A DNA stretch of 61,774 nucleotides. Origin: Clostridia bacterium. Its GTDB lineage: Bacteria; Bacillota; Clostridia; Christensenellales; Aristaeellaceae. Positions 43,101 to 51,597 of this stretch are shown here, one piece after another. The position numbers and the translations under genes were made by a program. Numbering within the stretch: position 1 is the first letter of the stretch; the number at the start of each line of letters is the position of its first letter. Where the stretch lies: assembly GCA_017544935.1 (NCBI GenBank), contig JAFYDF010000162.1:1-61774 (forward strand), given 5' to 3'. Under the pieces are notes generated by a model, which was given only the letters and a program-made list of their open reading frames with translations, had not been told where the DNA came from and ran no database searches.

Positions 43101-43794
43101 GACACCACGCCCGACAGAAAACGTAAGCGGTACCATAATGACCGCCCGTGTGACAACGGAACGCGGCAGCCTGAATCTCCGCGAACGCGCGGCAAGCGGT
43201 GCAAAGATCCTGACTACGATCCCACAGTATGCAACAGTGACTGTACTGACTCGCGGGAACACCTGGTCGCATGTGACCTATGGCAGCCACACCGGCTATG
43301 TGATGAGCAGTTTCCTGACGTTTACTGTGACAGATACGCCTGCGACACCGGCGCCTGTCAGTGGTGCATCGGAACCTTATGCGCGAGTTACTACGCAGGA
43401 GGGCAGCCTTAATCTGCGTGCGCGAGCGACCTTGACTGCCGAGATTCTGACACGCATTCCACAGAATGCAGTAGTCACTGTTCTCGAAAAAGGTGCTGTA
43501 TGGACACAGGTCACCTATGGCAGCCGTACGGGTTATGTCAAGACACAATTCCTGACATTCTTCGCTTCGGCGACGAATGAAACGGCGGTTCTGCCTGTTG
43601 CACAGACAGCTAAGATCACCTCCGGTGCCGGGGCGGTGACGCTGCACACCGCTGCGGACGAGTCATCTGCTTCACTTGCGACGATTGCCCGAGGAGAGTA
43701 TGTGCTGATTACTGCGCGCGGCAGCGTATGGTGCCAGGTCAGTTATGAAGGCAGTACGGGGTATCTGCTAACTGCCGAACTGGAGCTGCCCTGA
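40114..43794 (+). CDS. Secreted SpoIID/LytB-domain protein with ten SH3b-like repeats
   Basis: 1226 residues. After a signal peptide (to about residue 25) comes a SpoIID/LytB domain (about 110-430): VFMEDYLRGVLPYEMGSSAP, LKAQCISARTYTLRAM, YYTASNGGQSESVHNIWGSN and RRFGHGAGLSQRGAMRMAALGY. SpoIID is a lytic transglycosylase that removes stem-less glycan strands; its Glu is in YEMG. The C-terminal two thirds hold about ten bacterial SH3-like units, the last six at about 75-residue spacing, with the pattern GSLNLR...IL..IP....V.VL...TW..V.YG..TGYV and Thr/Pro/Ala linkers. These bind cell wall. It is far larger than SpoIID of Bacillus. It overlaps trmN6 by one base. Confidence 0.88.
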   Translation: MKALMRRGFALLLVLCLLPLAGSTAEDRVLNGVVRVWLSSMGQISQVDMTVSGSYSLDGTVATALPSGTSLRVTMNTSNGHLTLTRSGVSSDMGTDFRLLRHGEEESCGVVISQARTSNRYPGDIRFLSVQSGGAYRLYVIAHVFMEDYLRGVLPYEMGSSAPLEALKAQCISARTYTLRAMQAASARTYDVVDTTSDQVYNGTPSGNAACVTAVQETRGIVLLNGTAFAATYYTASNGGQSESVHNIWGSNGYPYLRVKDDPYDLGNTASQTRSFFVSASGAQTAALAELLNAKAKTVFSASNAVVTAVTNVLLHTPRYAEPSRLYTKMDFDVTATCDGISRTGRLTFDIFSELESPLSMSINSDNNELWSVTPSAGGFTVTARRFGHGAGLSQRGAMRMAALGYNCEQILAFYYEGCTCAGYTLVRTLRGALGSGSSAETTRTEAPAAITNSGATAAIVQVSSMQASLPLRVAASSTASIIAGIPHGAVVTLHAAVGNWYLATYGELTGYVSTDGLRLLGLPDGQQPAVTTLTAYGTAQGDQLNLRQGAGTSYASLIQIPAGAELPLLSVSNGWAKTQYGALTGYVSMNYIKRTDRYAGTAAEPSASGAQLTADSPLYMSPSRSAHQAMQLQAGDQVIIKYDDGSWSTVWTNGLTGYVPSALLNLTGTTAPETADTLQNGEQYATVHSTSSSLNLRAQASMNSEILAEIPYGEKVIVSSLGDTWCRVRWHGVEGWCMRTYLQLSSEQQEQTNLTAIVTTASGSLNLRKSDSTNSSILTTIPRNATISVLERGTTWSKVTYGGFIGYVMSKFLTFGNTSATPVPTAVPVVTPVPTTVTNSGTARVTTASGSLNLRKEPASGNNIIARIPRNAIVQVLSISGTWTRVSYNGHTGYVMSTFLTYINNAGATATPAPAVTAAPTIPSTAAYARVTTASGSLNLRKAARSSASILTQIPQYTVVAVEERLGTWTRVTYNGRTGYVMTTFLTFVDVEATSTPRPTENVSGTIMTARVTTERGSLNLRERAASGAKILTTIPQYATVTVLTRGNTWSHVTYGSHTGYVMSSFLTFTVTDTPATPAPVSGASEPYARVTTQEGSLNLRARATLTAEILTRIPQNAVVTVLEKGAVWTQVTYGSRTGYVKTQFLTFFASATNETAVLPVAQTAKITSGAGAVTLHTAADESSASLATIARGEYVLITARGSVWCQVSYEGSTGYLLTAELELP
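42388..43560 (+). repeat. Tandem SH3b-coding repeats, near-identical at the DNA level in part
   Basis: Five coding units start with nearly the same 32-base segment; the copies at 42388 and 42907 match over GTGACGACTGCTTCTGGCAG and on into CCTGAACCTGCG, while 42649 differs at three positions. The units lie about 260 bases apart with variable proline/threonine-rich linkers. Such local identity suggests recent duplication or gene conversion within the gene. Confidence 0.8.
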
Positions 43795-44528
43795 TGGAAC
43801 TGCTTCATAACGAGCGCGTAGATGATCTGCAGCGCGGCGGGCTGAGACTGATCCAGCGTACGGACGGGTTCCGTTTCGGTACGGATGCTGTTTTGCTCAG
43901 TGATTTCGCTTCTCCGCGCCGTCATGACTGTGTATGCGATCTGGGTACGGGTACGGGTGTGATTCCGTTGCTGCTCTATGGACGCGAGCCAACGATTACA
44001 GCTGATGCTGTTGAGATACAGCCAGATATGGCGGAAATGGCGTCGCGATCCATGACGATGAACGCGCTGGAAGACAGGATCCGTGTAAAGACGGGTGATC
44101 TTCGGCAGATCCGAGAACTGCTTCCTGCTGCGCGTTATGATCTGGTGGTATGCAACCCGCCTTACGGCAAGGCTGGCGGTACATTGCTCAATCCGGACGA
44201 GAGCAAGCGCCTTGCCCGCCATGAGGAGACCTGCGGGATTTCTGATGTCATGGCTGCGGCAGCCTGGCTGCTGCATACAGGCGGACGGTTCTGTTGTGTG
44301 TTTCCTGCACCGCGGCTTCTGGAACTGACGGATTCCGCGCGTGCATGCAAGCTCGAGCCCAAACGTCTGCGGATGGTGCATTCCTTTTCCGGCCGTGCTG
44401 CGCACCTATGCCTGTTGGAGACGATGCGTGATGCACGCCCTGGACTGACTGTGGAACCACCGCTGGTCATTTATGATGCGGAAGGTGTTTACAGCACCGA
44501 GATGCGGCATATCTACGGCATGGAATAA
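43794..44528 (+). CDS. tRNA1(Val) A37 N6-methyltransferase, TrmN6/YabB family
   Basis: 244 residues. It starts with the family segment DRLQ...LIQRTDGFRFGTDAVLLSDF; the SAM-binding motif is VCDLGTGTGVIPLLL (about 44-58), and the catalytic N6-adenine motif is VVCNPPYGK (NPPY, about 117-125). The enzyme methylates N6 of A37 or similar adenines in tRNA. The start is within ATGG overlapping the SpoIID stop by one base. The gene ends before an independent promoter at 44532. Confidence 0.92.
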   Translation: MELLHNERVDDLQRGGLRLIQRTDGFRFGTDAVLLSDFASPRRHDCVCDLGTGTGVIPLLLYGREPTITADAVEIQPDMAEMASRSMTMNALEDRIRVKTGDLRQIRELLPAARYDLVVCNPPYGKAGGTLLNPDESKRLARHEETCGISDVMAAAAWLLHTGGRFCCVFPAPRLLELTDSARACKLEPKRLRMVHSFSGRAAHLCLLETMRDARPGLTVEPPLVIYDAEGVYSTEMRHIYGME

Positions 44529-44531
44529 GAA

Positions 44532-44560
44532 TTCACAAAGCCCGGCATTTGTGGTATAAT
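44532..44560 (+). promoter_or_regulatory. Extended -10 promoter of the DUF624-like to SLATT operon
   Basis: TTCACA (44532-44537) and TATAAT (44555-44560) are 17 bases apart, with TGG directly before the -10. It is 33 bases upstream of the ATG at 44593. Confidence 0.8.
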
Positions 44561-44592
44561 TTTCTGTAACTCATTCCGAGAGGAGCGATTGT

Positions 44593-45618
44593 ATGTTTAG
44601 CAAGCTGATGAACAGCTATTATTACGGAAAAAGCGGAAAAGGCGATTACCGTCGTGAGGATCTGCCTAAGAACCGCTGGCAGCTTTTCTGGGAAATGCTG
44701 CGTATCCGTTTTTCCGGGATCTGCCGCATTAATCTCATGACCTGCGTAGCATGGATTCCGACCATGATCGTGTTGGTCATTCTTGCGAATGCTGTTCTGA
44801 CGTGCAGTGATATCACCACGATGACAGATGAAAACGGCCGTGCTTATACAGCACTTGTATATGCCGCTCAGACCGATGAAGCAGGGAATGTGATTAGCGA
44901 AGAAACCAGTGTTGCCTTGCAGGGGGTGCTTCAGATTTCCCTGCTGATGCTGATTCCCTGCCAACTGATCCTGGGACCTATCCAGGCCGGTCTTGCTTAT
45001 GTAACGCGTAACTGGGCGCGCGATGAGCACGCATTCCCGTGGGGGGACTTCAAGGATGCGGTGAAAGACAACTGGAAACAGGCACTGGGCGTATCTGCTA
45101 TTACAGCCATCCTGCCGTTCGTGCTTTATATCTGTTATATCTTTTATAATCAGATGCAGTTGCAGAGCAGATTCTACCTTCTGCCGCAGATGCTGACGCT
45201 TGTCCTGGGCCTGCTGTGGTATCTGGGTCTCGTCTTCATGTATCCGCTGCTGATCACCTATAAGATGACCTTCCGTGAACTGATCAGGAACGGCATCATG
45301 CTTGCCGTAGCCCGCCTGCCCATGACGATCGGTGTGCGCCTGGCGACGCTTATGCCAGCAATCATCGTTCTTGCTGTGATCTTCTTTACCGGTTCCTGGC
45401 TGCTCCCGCTGATGCTGCTTGCACTGTATTACATCGTCCTGGGCAATGCCCTGGCACGCTTTGTGTATGCTTCCTTTACAAACGGTGTATTCGATCGCTT
45501 TATTAACAGCAAGATCGAAGGTGTAGAGATCAACCGCGGCCTGGCCAAGGAAGAGGATGAAGACTTTACCGAGGAAGACGAGCCGCAGGATGAACCGCCG
45601 GCTGCTCCGCAGGCGTAA
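44593..45618 (+). CDS. Polytopic membrane protein, DUF624 (YesL)-like
   Basis: 341 residues with about six membrane helices: two around 44-70 and 115-140, and four between 165 and 290. The segment WEMLRIRFSGICRINLMTC near the N-terminus and LLITYKMTFRELIRNGIMLA with GPIQAGLAYVTRNWARDE resemble YesL-type DUF624 proteins, small membrane proteins often beside sugar transport genes. The C-terminal tail is very acidic (EEDEDFTEEDEPQDEPPAAP). Function is unknown. AGGAG precedes the ATG. A methyltransferase gene starts six bases after the stop. Confidence 0.72.
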   Translation: MFSKLMNSYYYGKSGKGDYRREDLPKNRWQLFWEMLRIRFSGICRINLMTCVAWIPTMIVLVILANAVLTCSDITTMTDENGRAYTALVYAAQTDEAGNVISEETSVALQGVLQISLLMLIPCQLILGPIQAGLAYVTRNWARDEHAFPWGDFKDAVKDNWKQALGVSAITAILPFVLYICYIFYNQMQLQSRFYLLPQMLTLVLGLLWYLGLVFMYPLLITYKMTFRELIRNGIMLAVARLPMTIGVRLATLMPAIIVLAVIFFTGSWLLPLMLLALYYIVLGNALARFVYASFTNGVFDRFINSKIEGVEINRGLAKEEDEDFTEEDEPQDEPPAAPQA

Positions 45619-45623
45619 GAAGC

Positions 45624-46373
45624 GTGTATACGGATTTTGCAGCGGTATATGACCGCCTGATGCAGGATGTTGACTATGATGCCTGGGCAGGTTATTATGC
45701 TGCACTGTTGCATAAGAACGGTGTACCTCAGGGAGGAACAGTCTGCGAATGCGCCTGCGGAACTGGCAGCCTGACCATTCGTCTTCAGGCAGCCGGATAC
45801 CGCATGACAGGTATCGATCTCAGCCGCGAGATGCTGTCGGTTGCCCAGCAAAAGGCGCGCGGGAACGGTCAGATGATTCCCTTCGTTCAGCAGGATATGA
45901 CGGGGCTGCATCTGCATAAACGGCAGAATGCGGTGCTCTGCACCTGCGATGGCCTCAATTATCTGCTTACACCCGAACGGGTGCGCAGGTTTTTCCGTGC
46001 AGCGTATGCAGCACTGAAACCGGGAGGATTATTGGCGTTTGATCTGTCGACGCCGGATAAGCTGCGGGGAACATTGGGCAATCATACATTGGGCAGCCGC
46101 GATGAAGATATCGCTTATGTATGGCAGAATACATGGAACGAGCGCAGCCATACGGTCTCGATGGCTTTATCTATTTTCGTACGCGAACAGAATGGGCGCT
46201 ATCTGCGTCTGGAAGAAGAGCAGACACAGCGTGCACATACTATGGAGGAACTGAAAATATACATGGAAGATGCCGGCTTTGCGCATATACGCTTTTATGG
46301 TGACCGTACAATGCGTGCACCTGCTGCCGGAACCTCTCGCTGGCATGGGACGGCTGTCCGTCCCAAGGAGTAA
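45624..46373 (+). CDS. Class I SAM-dependent methyltransferase
   Basis: 249 residues. MYTDFAAVYDRLMQDVDYDAWAGYY opens a family often annotated as ubiquinone/menaquinone-type methyltransferase. The SAM loop is VCECACGTGSLTIRLQAAG (about 41-59, E/DxxCGTG form), with GIDLSREML (motif II) and LKPGGLLAFDLSTPDK later. The substrate is unknown; in Firmicutes this family usually sits near hslO as here. It starts with GTG; the preceding gene ends six bases earlier and hslO starts six bases after. Confidence 0.85.
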   Translation: MYTDFAAVYDRLMQDVDYDAWAGYYAALLHKNGVPQGGTVCECACGTGSLTIRLQAAGYRMTGIDLSREMLSVAQQKARGNGQMIPFVQQDMTGLHLHKRQNAVLCTCDGLNYLLTPERVRRFFRAAYAALKPGGLLAFDLSTPDKLRGTLGNHTLGSRDEDIAYVWQNTWNERSHTVSMALSIFVREQNGRYLRLEEEQTQRAHTMEELKIYMEDAGFAHIRFYGDRTMRAPAAGTSRWHGTAVRPKE

Positions 46374-46379
46374 ACGATA

Positions 46380-47276
46380 ATGCAGAATCAAGCTTTTGAT
46401 GAACAGGATGCCCTGCTGCGCATGACCATATGTGGTGGAGAAGCGCGCGTAGCGCTGCTGCGGACCACACATACCACACAACGCGCGGGAGATATTCATA
46501 ATGCCTCCGATACCGCGATTGCGGCTATGGGGCGTATGCTGACAGGCACAGCAATGCTCAGCGCTATGATGAAAGAACAGCAGGCGCATATCACTACTGT
46601 TGTTGACGGCGGCGGACCTGCCGGACGCATTACATGCGTTGCGAACGGCGGCGACCTGAAGATATCCATGACAAACCCGCATGCGGCGATGCCGCAGCGT
46701 GCAGACGGTGCGCCGGATGTAGCCGGCCTTGTTGGAAAGGACGGCGAACTGACTGTGATCCGTGATTTCGGTGTCGGCCAGCCGTATATCGGCAAGACGT
46801 CACTGGTTTCCGGTGAACTTGGTGAGGATTTCGCGGCATATTATACACAAAGTGAACAGACGCCCTCTATCGTATCTCTGGGTGCAATCGTTAAAGATGG
46901 CATAGTATTGTCAGCAGGCGGTGTTTTGGTGCAGGCAATGCCCGGATGCAGCCGTGAGACACTGGAGACACTAGATCTGCGCGCAATGCTGTTCTCGGGT
47001 ATCAGCCGTGATCTGTTTGAGGATACACTGGATGAACTGGCTGGACGGTGGTTTCATGACCTATCACCTGTTATGCTTGGTCGTCAGCCGCTGCGCTATT
47101 ACTGCGGCTGCAGCCGTGAAAAGGCATTGCAAATGCTGCGTGCCGTTGGTCGTGACCAGTTAATTGAAATGCTGGAACAGGACCATGGCGCAGAAATGAC
47201 ATGCCATTTCTGCCATTCGCGTCATGTTTTTGATGAAAATGACCTGCGTGCGCTGATTGGCAAAGGAATGAATTGA
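46380..47276 (+). CDS. hslO: Redox-regulated chaperone Hsp33
   Basis: 298 residues. The N-terminal domain has DGGGPAGRITCVANGGDLKI (about 78-97), and the C-terminal redox switch has CGC (about 241-243, in YYCGCSREK) and CHFC (about 274-277). The four cysteines bind zinc when reduced; oxidation releases zinc and activates the holdase. All four are present. It follows the methyltransferase gene by six bases and precedes a TPR protein by ten. Confidence 0.95.
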   Translation: MQNQAFDEQDALLRMTICGGEARVALLRTTHTTQRAGDIHNASDTAIAAMGRMLTGTAMLSAMMKEQQAHITTVVDGGGPAGRITCVANGGDLKISMTNPHAAMPQRADGAPDVAGLVGKDGELTVIRDFGVGQPYIGKTSLVSGELGEDFAAYYTQSEQTPSIVSLGAIVKDGIVLSAGGVLVQAMPGCSRETLETLDLRAMLFSGISRDLFEDTLDELAGRWFHDLSPVMLGRQPLRYYCGCSREKALQMLRAVGRDQLIEMLEQDHGAEMTCHFCHSRHVFDENDLRALIGKGMN

Positions 47277-47286
47277 GGATACTGTT

Positions 47287-48852
47287 GTGCCAGATGTGAT
47301 TCCTATGCAAATGACGGCCGCCTTCTGGCGCGGCAAGGCACAGCGGGCTCAGCGCAGCGGTGATCTGCCTGAGGCGATCCGTCTTTATCGCGCTGCACTT
47401 CGGGTACAGGAGAGCTGCGGTGTGCGGCGTGAACTGGCTCAGGTGTATGCCGATGCGCATTGCTTTTCCGCAAGCGAACGCCTATATCTGGAAAATCTGG
47501 CGGCAGACGCTGAGGATACGGACAGCCTGTATGGACTGGCACGAACCCGTTCGATGGCAGGCGACCGCCAGGAAATGGCAGACCTGCTGGACCTGTATTT
47601 GCGAATTTCTCCTTGCGGTGAGCAGGCGGATCATGCGCGTGATATATTATGGGATATGCCGCGTTCATCACGCCCAAAGAAGCGCATGCGGCGTGCGGAA
47701 ACGCTGCTTTATCAGGCGGAGAAAAGAAGAGGCGATCCCCAGACATGTCAGAAATTGTTGCGCAGATCCTGGCGGCGCGGACATACACCTATGGCAGCAC
47801 AGATGCTATGCCGCTTTTCATTGCAGTCGGGCAATGCTGAAGCAGCACTCCGCTATGCACAAGATGCAGCTGCAATGGAGCCGGATAATATGGAGGCTCG
47901 CTTGCTGCTGGCAGCATCACTGCGGCAGATGAAAATGCTGCATGCCTGTGCCTCGACGCTGCGACTGGCAGCCGAGCTTTGTACTGAGCCGGTGCAAATG
48001 CCTGTTTTCTGCCAGTATGCATTGGCTATAGGCGGTGCGCAAACCGCGGTTGAAATGCTGGAAAAAGCATTGCAGAAATCACCTGCTTCGGCAGATTGTA
48101 TGCTTTTGCTGGCCATGACACTGCGTGTGTCGGAAATAAACAAAGAACGCGCGGAAGAGTTGCTGCAATGTGCCGCAGCAATCGATCCTGACCATCCTAT
48201 GTTGCAGATGCTGCATAATATGCCGCCTGAAGATCAACCGGATCCCGCCGAGCAATTCAAACAGAGCCTGGAAGTGTTGCAACGCCTGGGGACTGAAGGG
48301 TCAGATCCACAGAGGCTGCGCGATGAGATTTTTCTTATGATGCAGATGCCTCTGCCGGGCATGACCTCGCTGGCTGCGGCGCTTTTTCTGCAGATGGGGG
48401 ATGCATATGGATTGCGTTCTGTACTGCTGCGAGGAAATCTGCCTCCGCAACAGACAGGGATGATACTTGGTGCGCTCGCATCCCTTGGTTCACCACTGCC
48501 ATGTCTGGCACGTGTTGACGGACATATGATGCTGTTACCCCAGCAGCAGCGGCCGCCTTATGACGCAGATCTGCATGACCTGCTTCGTCACTTGCTGCGG
48601 GAACTGAAAGACAGTGTTCCGCTGGATCTGGTAGTACGGGAAACACCGGCAGCTTGGTATGCACTTCCTGAGAGTATACGCAGGCACTGCGCGCAGGGGC
48701 GTGGAGCATGGGATACGGTGCTGTCCGCATACCTGCTTTACCGTGCTGGTGAAGCAAATGAAGCAGAGAAAATCCAAAAAGAGAGCAGCTGCCCGCGCTG
48801 TGTGCGGCGAGGATTACGGCGGCTGAATAACAGAAGGGAGAATGCACGGTGA
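47287..48852 (+). CDS. TPR-repeat protein of unknown function
   Basis: 521 residues, starting with GTG. Helical pairs of TPR type run from about residue 15 to 320 (for example AQRSGDLPEAIRLYRAALRV, ARTRSMAGDRQEMADLLDLY and MAQMLCRFSLQSGNAEAALR-like segments), with cysteines scattered in the alpha-helical part. The C-terminus has EKIQKESSCPRCVRRGLRRL with a CPRC pair, which may be half of a zinc site. No signal peptide or membrane helix is seen, so it is probably cytosolic. No family is recognised. It overlaps the next gene by four bases (GTGA). Confidence 0.7.
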   Translation: MPDVIPMQMTAAFWRGKAQRAQRSGDLPEAIRLYRAALRVQESCGVRRELAQVYADAHCFSASERLYLENLAADAEDTDSLYGLARTRSMAGDRQEMADLLDLYLRISPCGEQADHARDILWDMPRSSRPKKRMRRAETLLYQAEKRRGDPQTCQKLLRRSWRRGHTPMAAQMLCRFSLQSGNAEAALRYAQDAAAMEPDNMEARLLLAASLRQMKMLHACASTLRLAAELCTEPVQMPVFCQYALAIGGAQTAVEMLEKALQKSPASADCMLLLAMTLRVSEINKERAEELLQCAAAIDPDHPMLQMLHNMPPEDQPDPAEQFKQSLEVLQRLGTEGSDPQRLRDEIFLMMQMPLPGMTSLAAALFLQMGDAYGLRSVLLRGNLPPQQTGMILGALASLGSPLPCLARVDGHMMLLPQQQRPPYDADLHDLLRHLLRELKDSVPLDLVVRETPAAWYALPESIRRHCAQGRGAWDTVLSAYLLYRAGEANEAEKIQKESSCPRCVRRGLRRLNNRRENAR

Positions 48853-49739
48853 AATGCATTGATTTCGATAAAGCTTTTGCGCGTTATGCCACACAGTGGT
48901 TTCGCGAGCATGCCAAGGAATACAGGAATTATGATGCCATGGAAGCGGCTGTTCCTGATGTATATGAGCGCTTTCTGGACGAGCCTGCCGATTTCCTCGC
49001 ACATGCCAAGCCTGGTGAATACTTCCGACAATGGGATGATGCCAAGCTGCTGATCGATTGGATGGAAGATTATTACAAGCAGAATGTACCGGTCCCGGAC
49101 ATGCTGCTCAACCGCATTACCGAACTGGGAGAAGCAGCCGAAAAACGGCTGTATGCATTGCTGCAGAAGGAACGCACACCGCAGGAAGCACGCATGACAG
49201 CGGTCTCCCTGTTGGGTGAACTGGAAAGCACACTGCCTATGCAGCTGTATATCAGCTGGCAGCTGCATCGCGAGCGTGACGATGAACTGGCTGACGCCGC
49301 TTGCGAACGTCTTACCCAGATGGGAGAGGAAGCTGTGGCACCTATGCGCGCTTTCCTGGATGATGCAAATGATGCAGGCAAGGAAGCACTGTGCTCTGTC
49401 CTGTCTCATTATGACGATGAAGACGGGAAAGTGTTGAATGAGCTACTGCGTCTGATTCGTTTGCCTGAGGCAAACGTAGCCACGTTGGCCGGATACCTGG
49501 GCAGACTGGGTGATGAGCGAGCTTTGGAAACACTGATCGACTTGGCGTTGGATGAGGATCGGGGATACCTGGATTATATCGAGTTGCGTTCAGCAATCGA
49601 ACAACTGGGCGGTGATGCACCAGAACGCACCTTTGATGAGCGAGATCCTGAATACGAAGCAATGGCACGCCTGCAATTGCCTGATCGCAAGCAGGATGGA
49701 GCAGAAGAAGAACCAAACGGCGGGGACTATCTGCAATGA
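48849..49739 (+). CDS. HEAT-like repeat protein of unknown function
   Basis: 296 residues, soluble and acidic. The middle holds alpha-helical repeats of about 35 residues (RMTAVSLLGELESTLPMQLY, ADAACERLTQMGEEAVAPMRAFLDDAN, GKEALCSVLSHYDDEDGKV, NVATLAGYLGRLGDERALETL), the form of PBS-lyase/HEAT scaffolds. The N-terminal 95 residues form a distinct helical domain. GTG start within the TPR gene's stop; it overlaps the next gene by four bases. The TPR, HEAT and zinc-ribbon genes form a tightly coupled block, so a shared process is likely but not known. Confidence 0.72.
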   Translation: MKCIDFDKAFARYATQWFREHAKEYRNYDAMEAAVPDVYERFLDEPADFLAHAKPGEYFRQWDDAKLLIDWMEDYYKQNVPVPDMLLNRITELGEAAEKRLYALLQKERTPQEARMTAVSLLGELESTLPMQLYISWQLHRERDDELADAACERLTQMGEEAVAPMRAFLDDANDAGKEALCSVLSHYDDEDGKVLNELLRLIRLPEANVATLAGYLGRLGDERALETLIDLALDEDRGYLDYIELRSAIEQLGGDAPERTFDERDPEYEAMARLQLPDRKQDGAEEEPNGGDYLQ

Positions 49740-51586
49740 TGATTTGTTCGCACTGCGGAACGCAGGCGGAAAATGGCGCACGTATCTGCCCAGTCTGTGG
49801 TGGAACGCTGAGCCCATACAGTGGCAAGGACGGGGCAATGACCATACGGCAGGGGCGTATGCGTGCAATGCCTCCTGCGTATATGCCCGCTTCTGAAAAC
49901 GGGCAGTACAGACAGGACGCAGGACGTCCAGGTGATCGGCGCAAGCTGGAAGCAGAGACAATCCGGGCACCGCAGCGCCGAAGGTCTGAAGGCGCCAAGC
50001 TGCATGGCATACAGCGACGTGGTGTTAACCATGCGCTGCTGATTGCGATACTTGCAGTTGTGGCAGTACTGATTGCGATCGGCCTGCTGGTCCTCGCTTT
50101 CCGTCTGCCGCAGGGGCATCTGTTGCTTTTGCGTGCGACGCGGGAGAAACCCGAACGTCAGGAACAGGTAATAGGCCTGATTGGAGAAGAAGCGGCAGCT
50201 GAAGCGCTGTGGCAGATCGGCCATGAAGAACTGGATGAGGGTATGGTGACGCGTGCAATCTCAACTTATCTGCAGGCATATACGCTATATCCACAGATCA
50301 ATGGTCTATACGATCATCTTCTCAGCCTGGCGGATGCTTATGAGGCGATTGGCAATCTGAATGACGCGGAGCAGGTGTACCGGCAGCTGTTTGAACAGGT
50401 CGATCCGGCAAATCCGTTGGCATATCGTTACCTTATCGACGTGATGCTGGATCAGAACCGCTTGTTTGAAGCGACTGACCTGATGCGTATAGCATACGAG
50501 AAGACAAACGAGCTGAGCTTCAAGTCTCAGCGCGAACAGCGTGTGCCGCTTGCACCGGTCTCTGATCCCAGTACAGGGCGATATATGCTCGAGCGCTCTG
50601 TCGCTCTTTCATCACCGCAGGATTACGATGTGTACTATCTGCTGGATGATGCCGAGGGCGAGCTCCCTGAGAACGGTATTCTGTATACGACACCGATTCC
50701 GCTTGGCGAGGGTACGCATGAGATTCGTGCCGTGTGCGTTTCTTCCGAACTGCTTAGTGACGAGGTCACACTGCGCTATACAATCTGGTATCCTACTCCC
50801 AGCGCACCGCGTTCTCGCATTCTGACCGGCGTGTATGACAAACCTATCCGTGTGCGCTTCTATATGCCAAACGAGGATGCGGATACACCAGATCAGGAAC
50901 TGACTATTTACTATACAATCGACGGTACGACGCCGAACAGCGATTCGCCTATCTATGATCTGAAGTCTGACGAAGGCTTCCGCTTGACACTTGGCAAGTA
51001 CACCGTCCGTGCAGTGGCTGTGAACCAGTATGGCAAGATCAGCAACGAGTATGTGGGCACTTATACCATCAGCGGACGTGTAACGCCGACATATTTCCGT
51101 GATACCGACGACCAGTTCAAATCATTCACACTGGGTAAGTCCACATATGAGGACTTCAAGCGTCTGTACGGCCCCGGACGCGAAGAGTACATTGATACAC
51201 CTGAGACCTATTCAGGGAAAACGCTGCGTGTTGTATATGATTGGGGCGAAGCGCTCTTCAGCGATGTTGGTAAGACGCTGTATGCTGTCAGCACCAATTA
51301 CGCGTCCATGACCGGCCCGCGTAATACCAAGGTCGGAATGAAACCAGAGGAGATTATCTCCGTATTCCGTGATGTAGGTCAAGTGGCGAATGCAAAGGGT
51401 GACCGCAGCCTCTATTATGATGTTGCAGTCGGCTATGGACGGTATTATCAGGAAAGCGCGACCGCTGCACGGCTGGAGTATGTCTATTGGCGTGAAGACG
51501 ACGCAACCACGACCCTGCTGTATACGTTTACCAATGGTGTTGTCAGCCGCATCAGAATGTCGATTCGCGGCTTGATGATGGAGTAA
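49736..51586 (+). CDS. Zinc-ribbon, membrane-anchored TPR protein with chitobiase-type beta domains
   Basis: 616 residues. Residues 1-25 form a zinc ribbon (ICSHCGTQAE...ICPVCGG). A disordered, basic stretch leads to one membrane helix (about 101-123). Outside, TPR helices (about 145-255; HEELDEGMVTRAISTYLQAY, GNLNDAEQVYRQLFEQ) are followed by two immunoglobulin-like chitobiase C-terminal-type domains (about 275-345 and 350-445; TIYYTIDGTTPNSDSPIYD is typical), and a C-terminal domain of about 165 residues that I do not recognise. It begins ATGATG within the HEAT gene's stop. It looks like a sensor or wall-associated scaffold. Confidence 0.78.
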   Translation: MMICSHCGTQAENGARICPVCGGTLSPYSGKDGAMTIRQGRMRAMPPAYMPASENGQYRQDAGRPGDRRKLEAETIRAPQRRRSEGAKLHGIQRRGVNHALLIAILAVVAVLIAIGLLVLAFRLPQGHLLLLRATREKPERQEQVIGLIGEEAAAEALWQIGHEELDEGMVTRAISTYLQAYTLYPQINGLYDHLLSLADAYEAIGNLNDAEQVYRQLFEQVDPANPLAYRYLIDVMLDQNRLFEATDLMRIAYEKTNELSFKSQREQRVPLAPVSDPSTGRYMLERSVALSSPQDYDVYYLLDDAEGELPENGILYTTPIPLGEGTHEIRAVCVSSELLSDEVTLRYTIWYPTPSAPRSRILTGVYDKPIRVRFYMPNEDADTPDQELTIYYTIDGTTPNSDSPIYDLKSDEGFRLTLGKYTVRAVAVNQYGKISNEYVGTYTISGRVTPTYFRDTDDQFKSFTLGKSTYEDFKRLYGPGREEYIDTPETYSGKTLRVVYDWGEALFSDVGKTLYAVSTNYASMTGPRNTKVGMKPEEIISVFRDVGQVANAKGDRSLYYDVAVGYGRYYQESATAARLEYVYWREDDATTTLLYTFTNGVVSRIRMSIRGLMME

Positions 51587-51597
51587 GGAGTTGCAAG

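Noticed and set aside
42745..43647. A 300-codon minus-strand frame with repeated Cys/Arg/His patterns
   Set aside because: The periodicity comes from the antisense of the SH3b repeats; it is not a zinc-finger protein.
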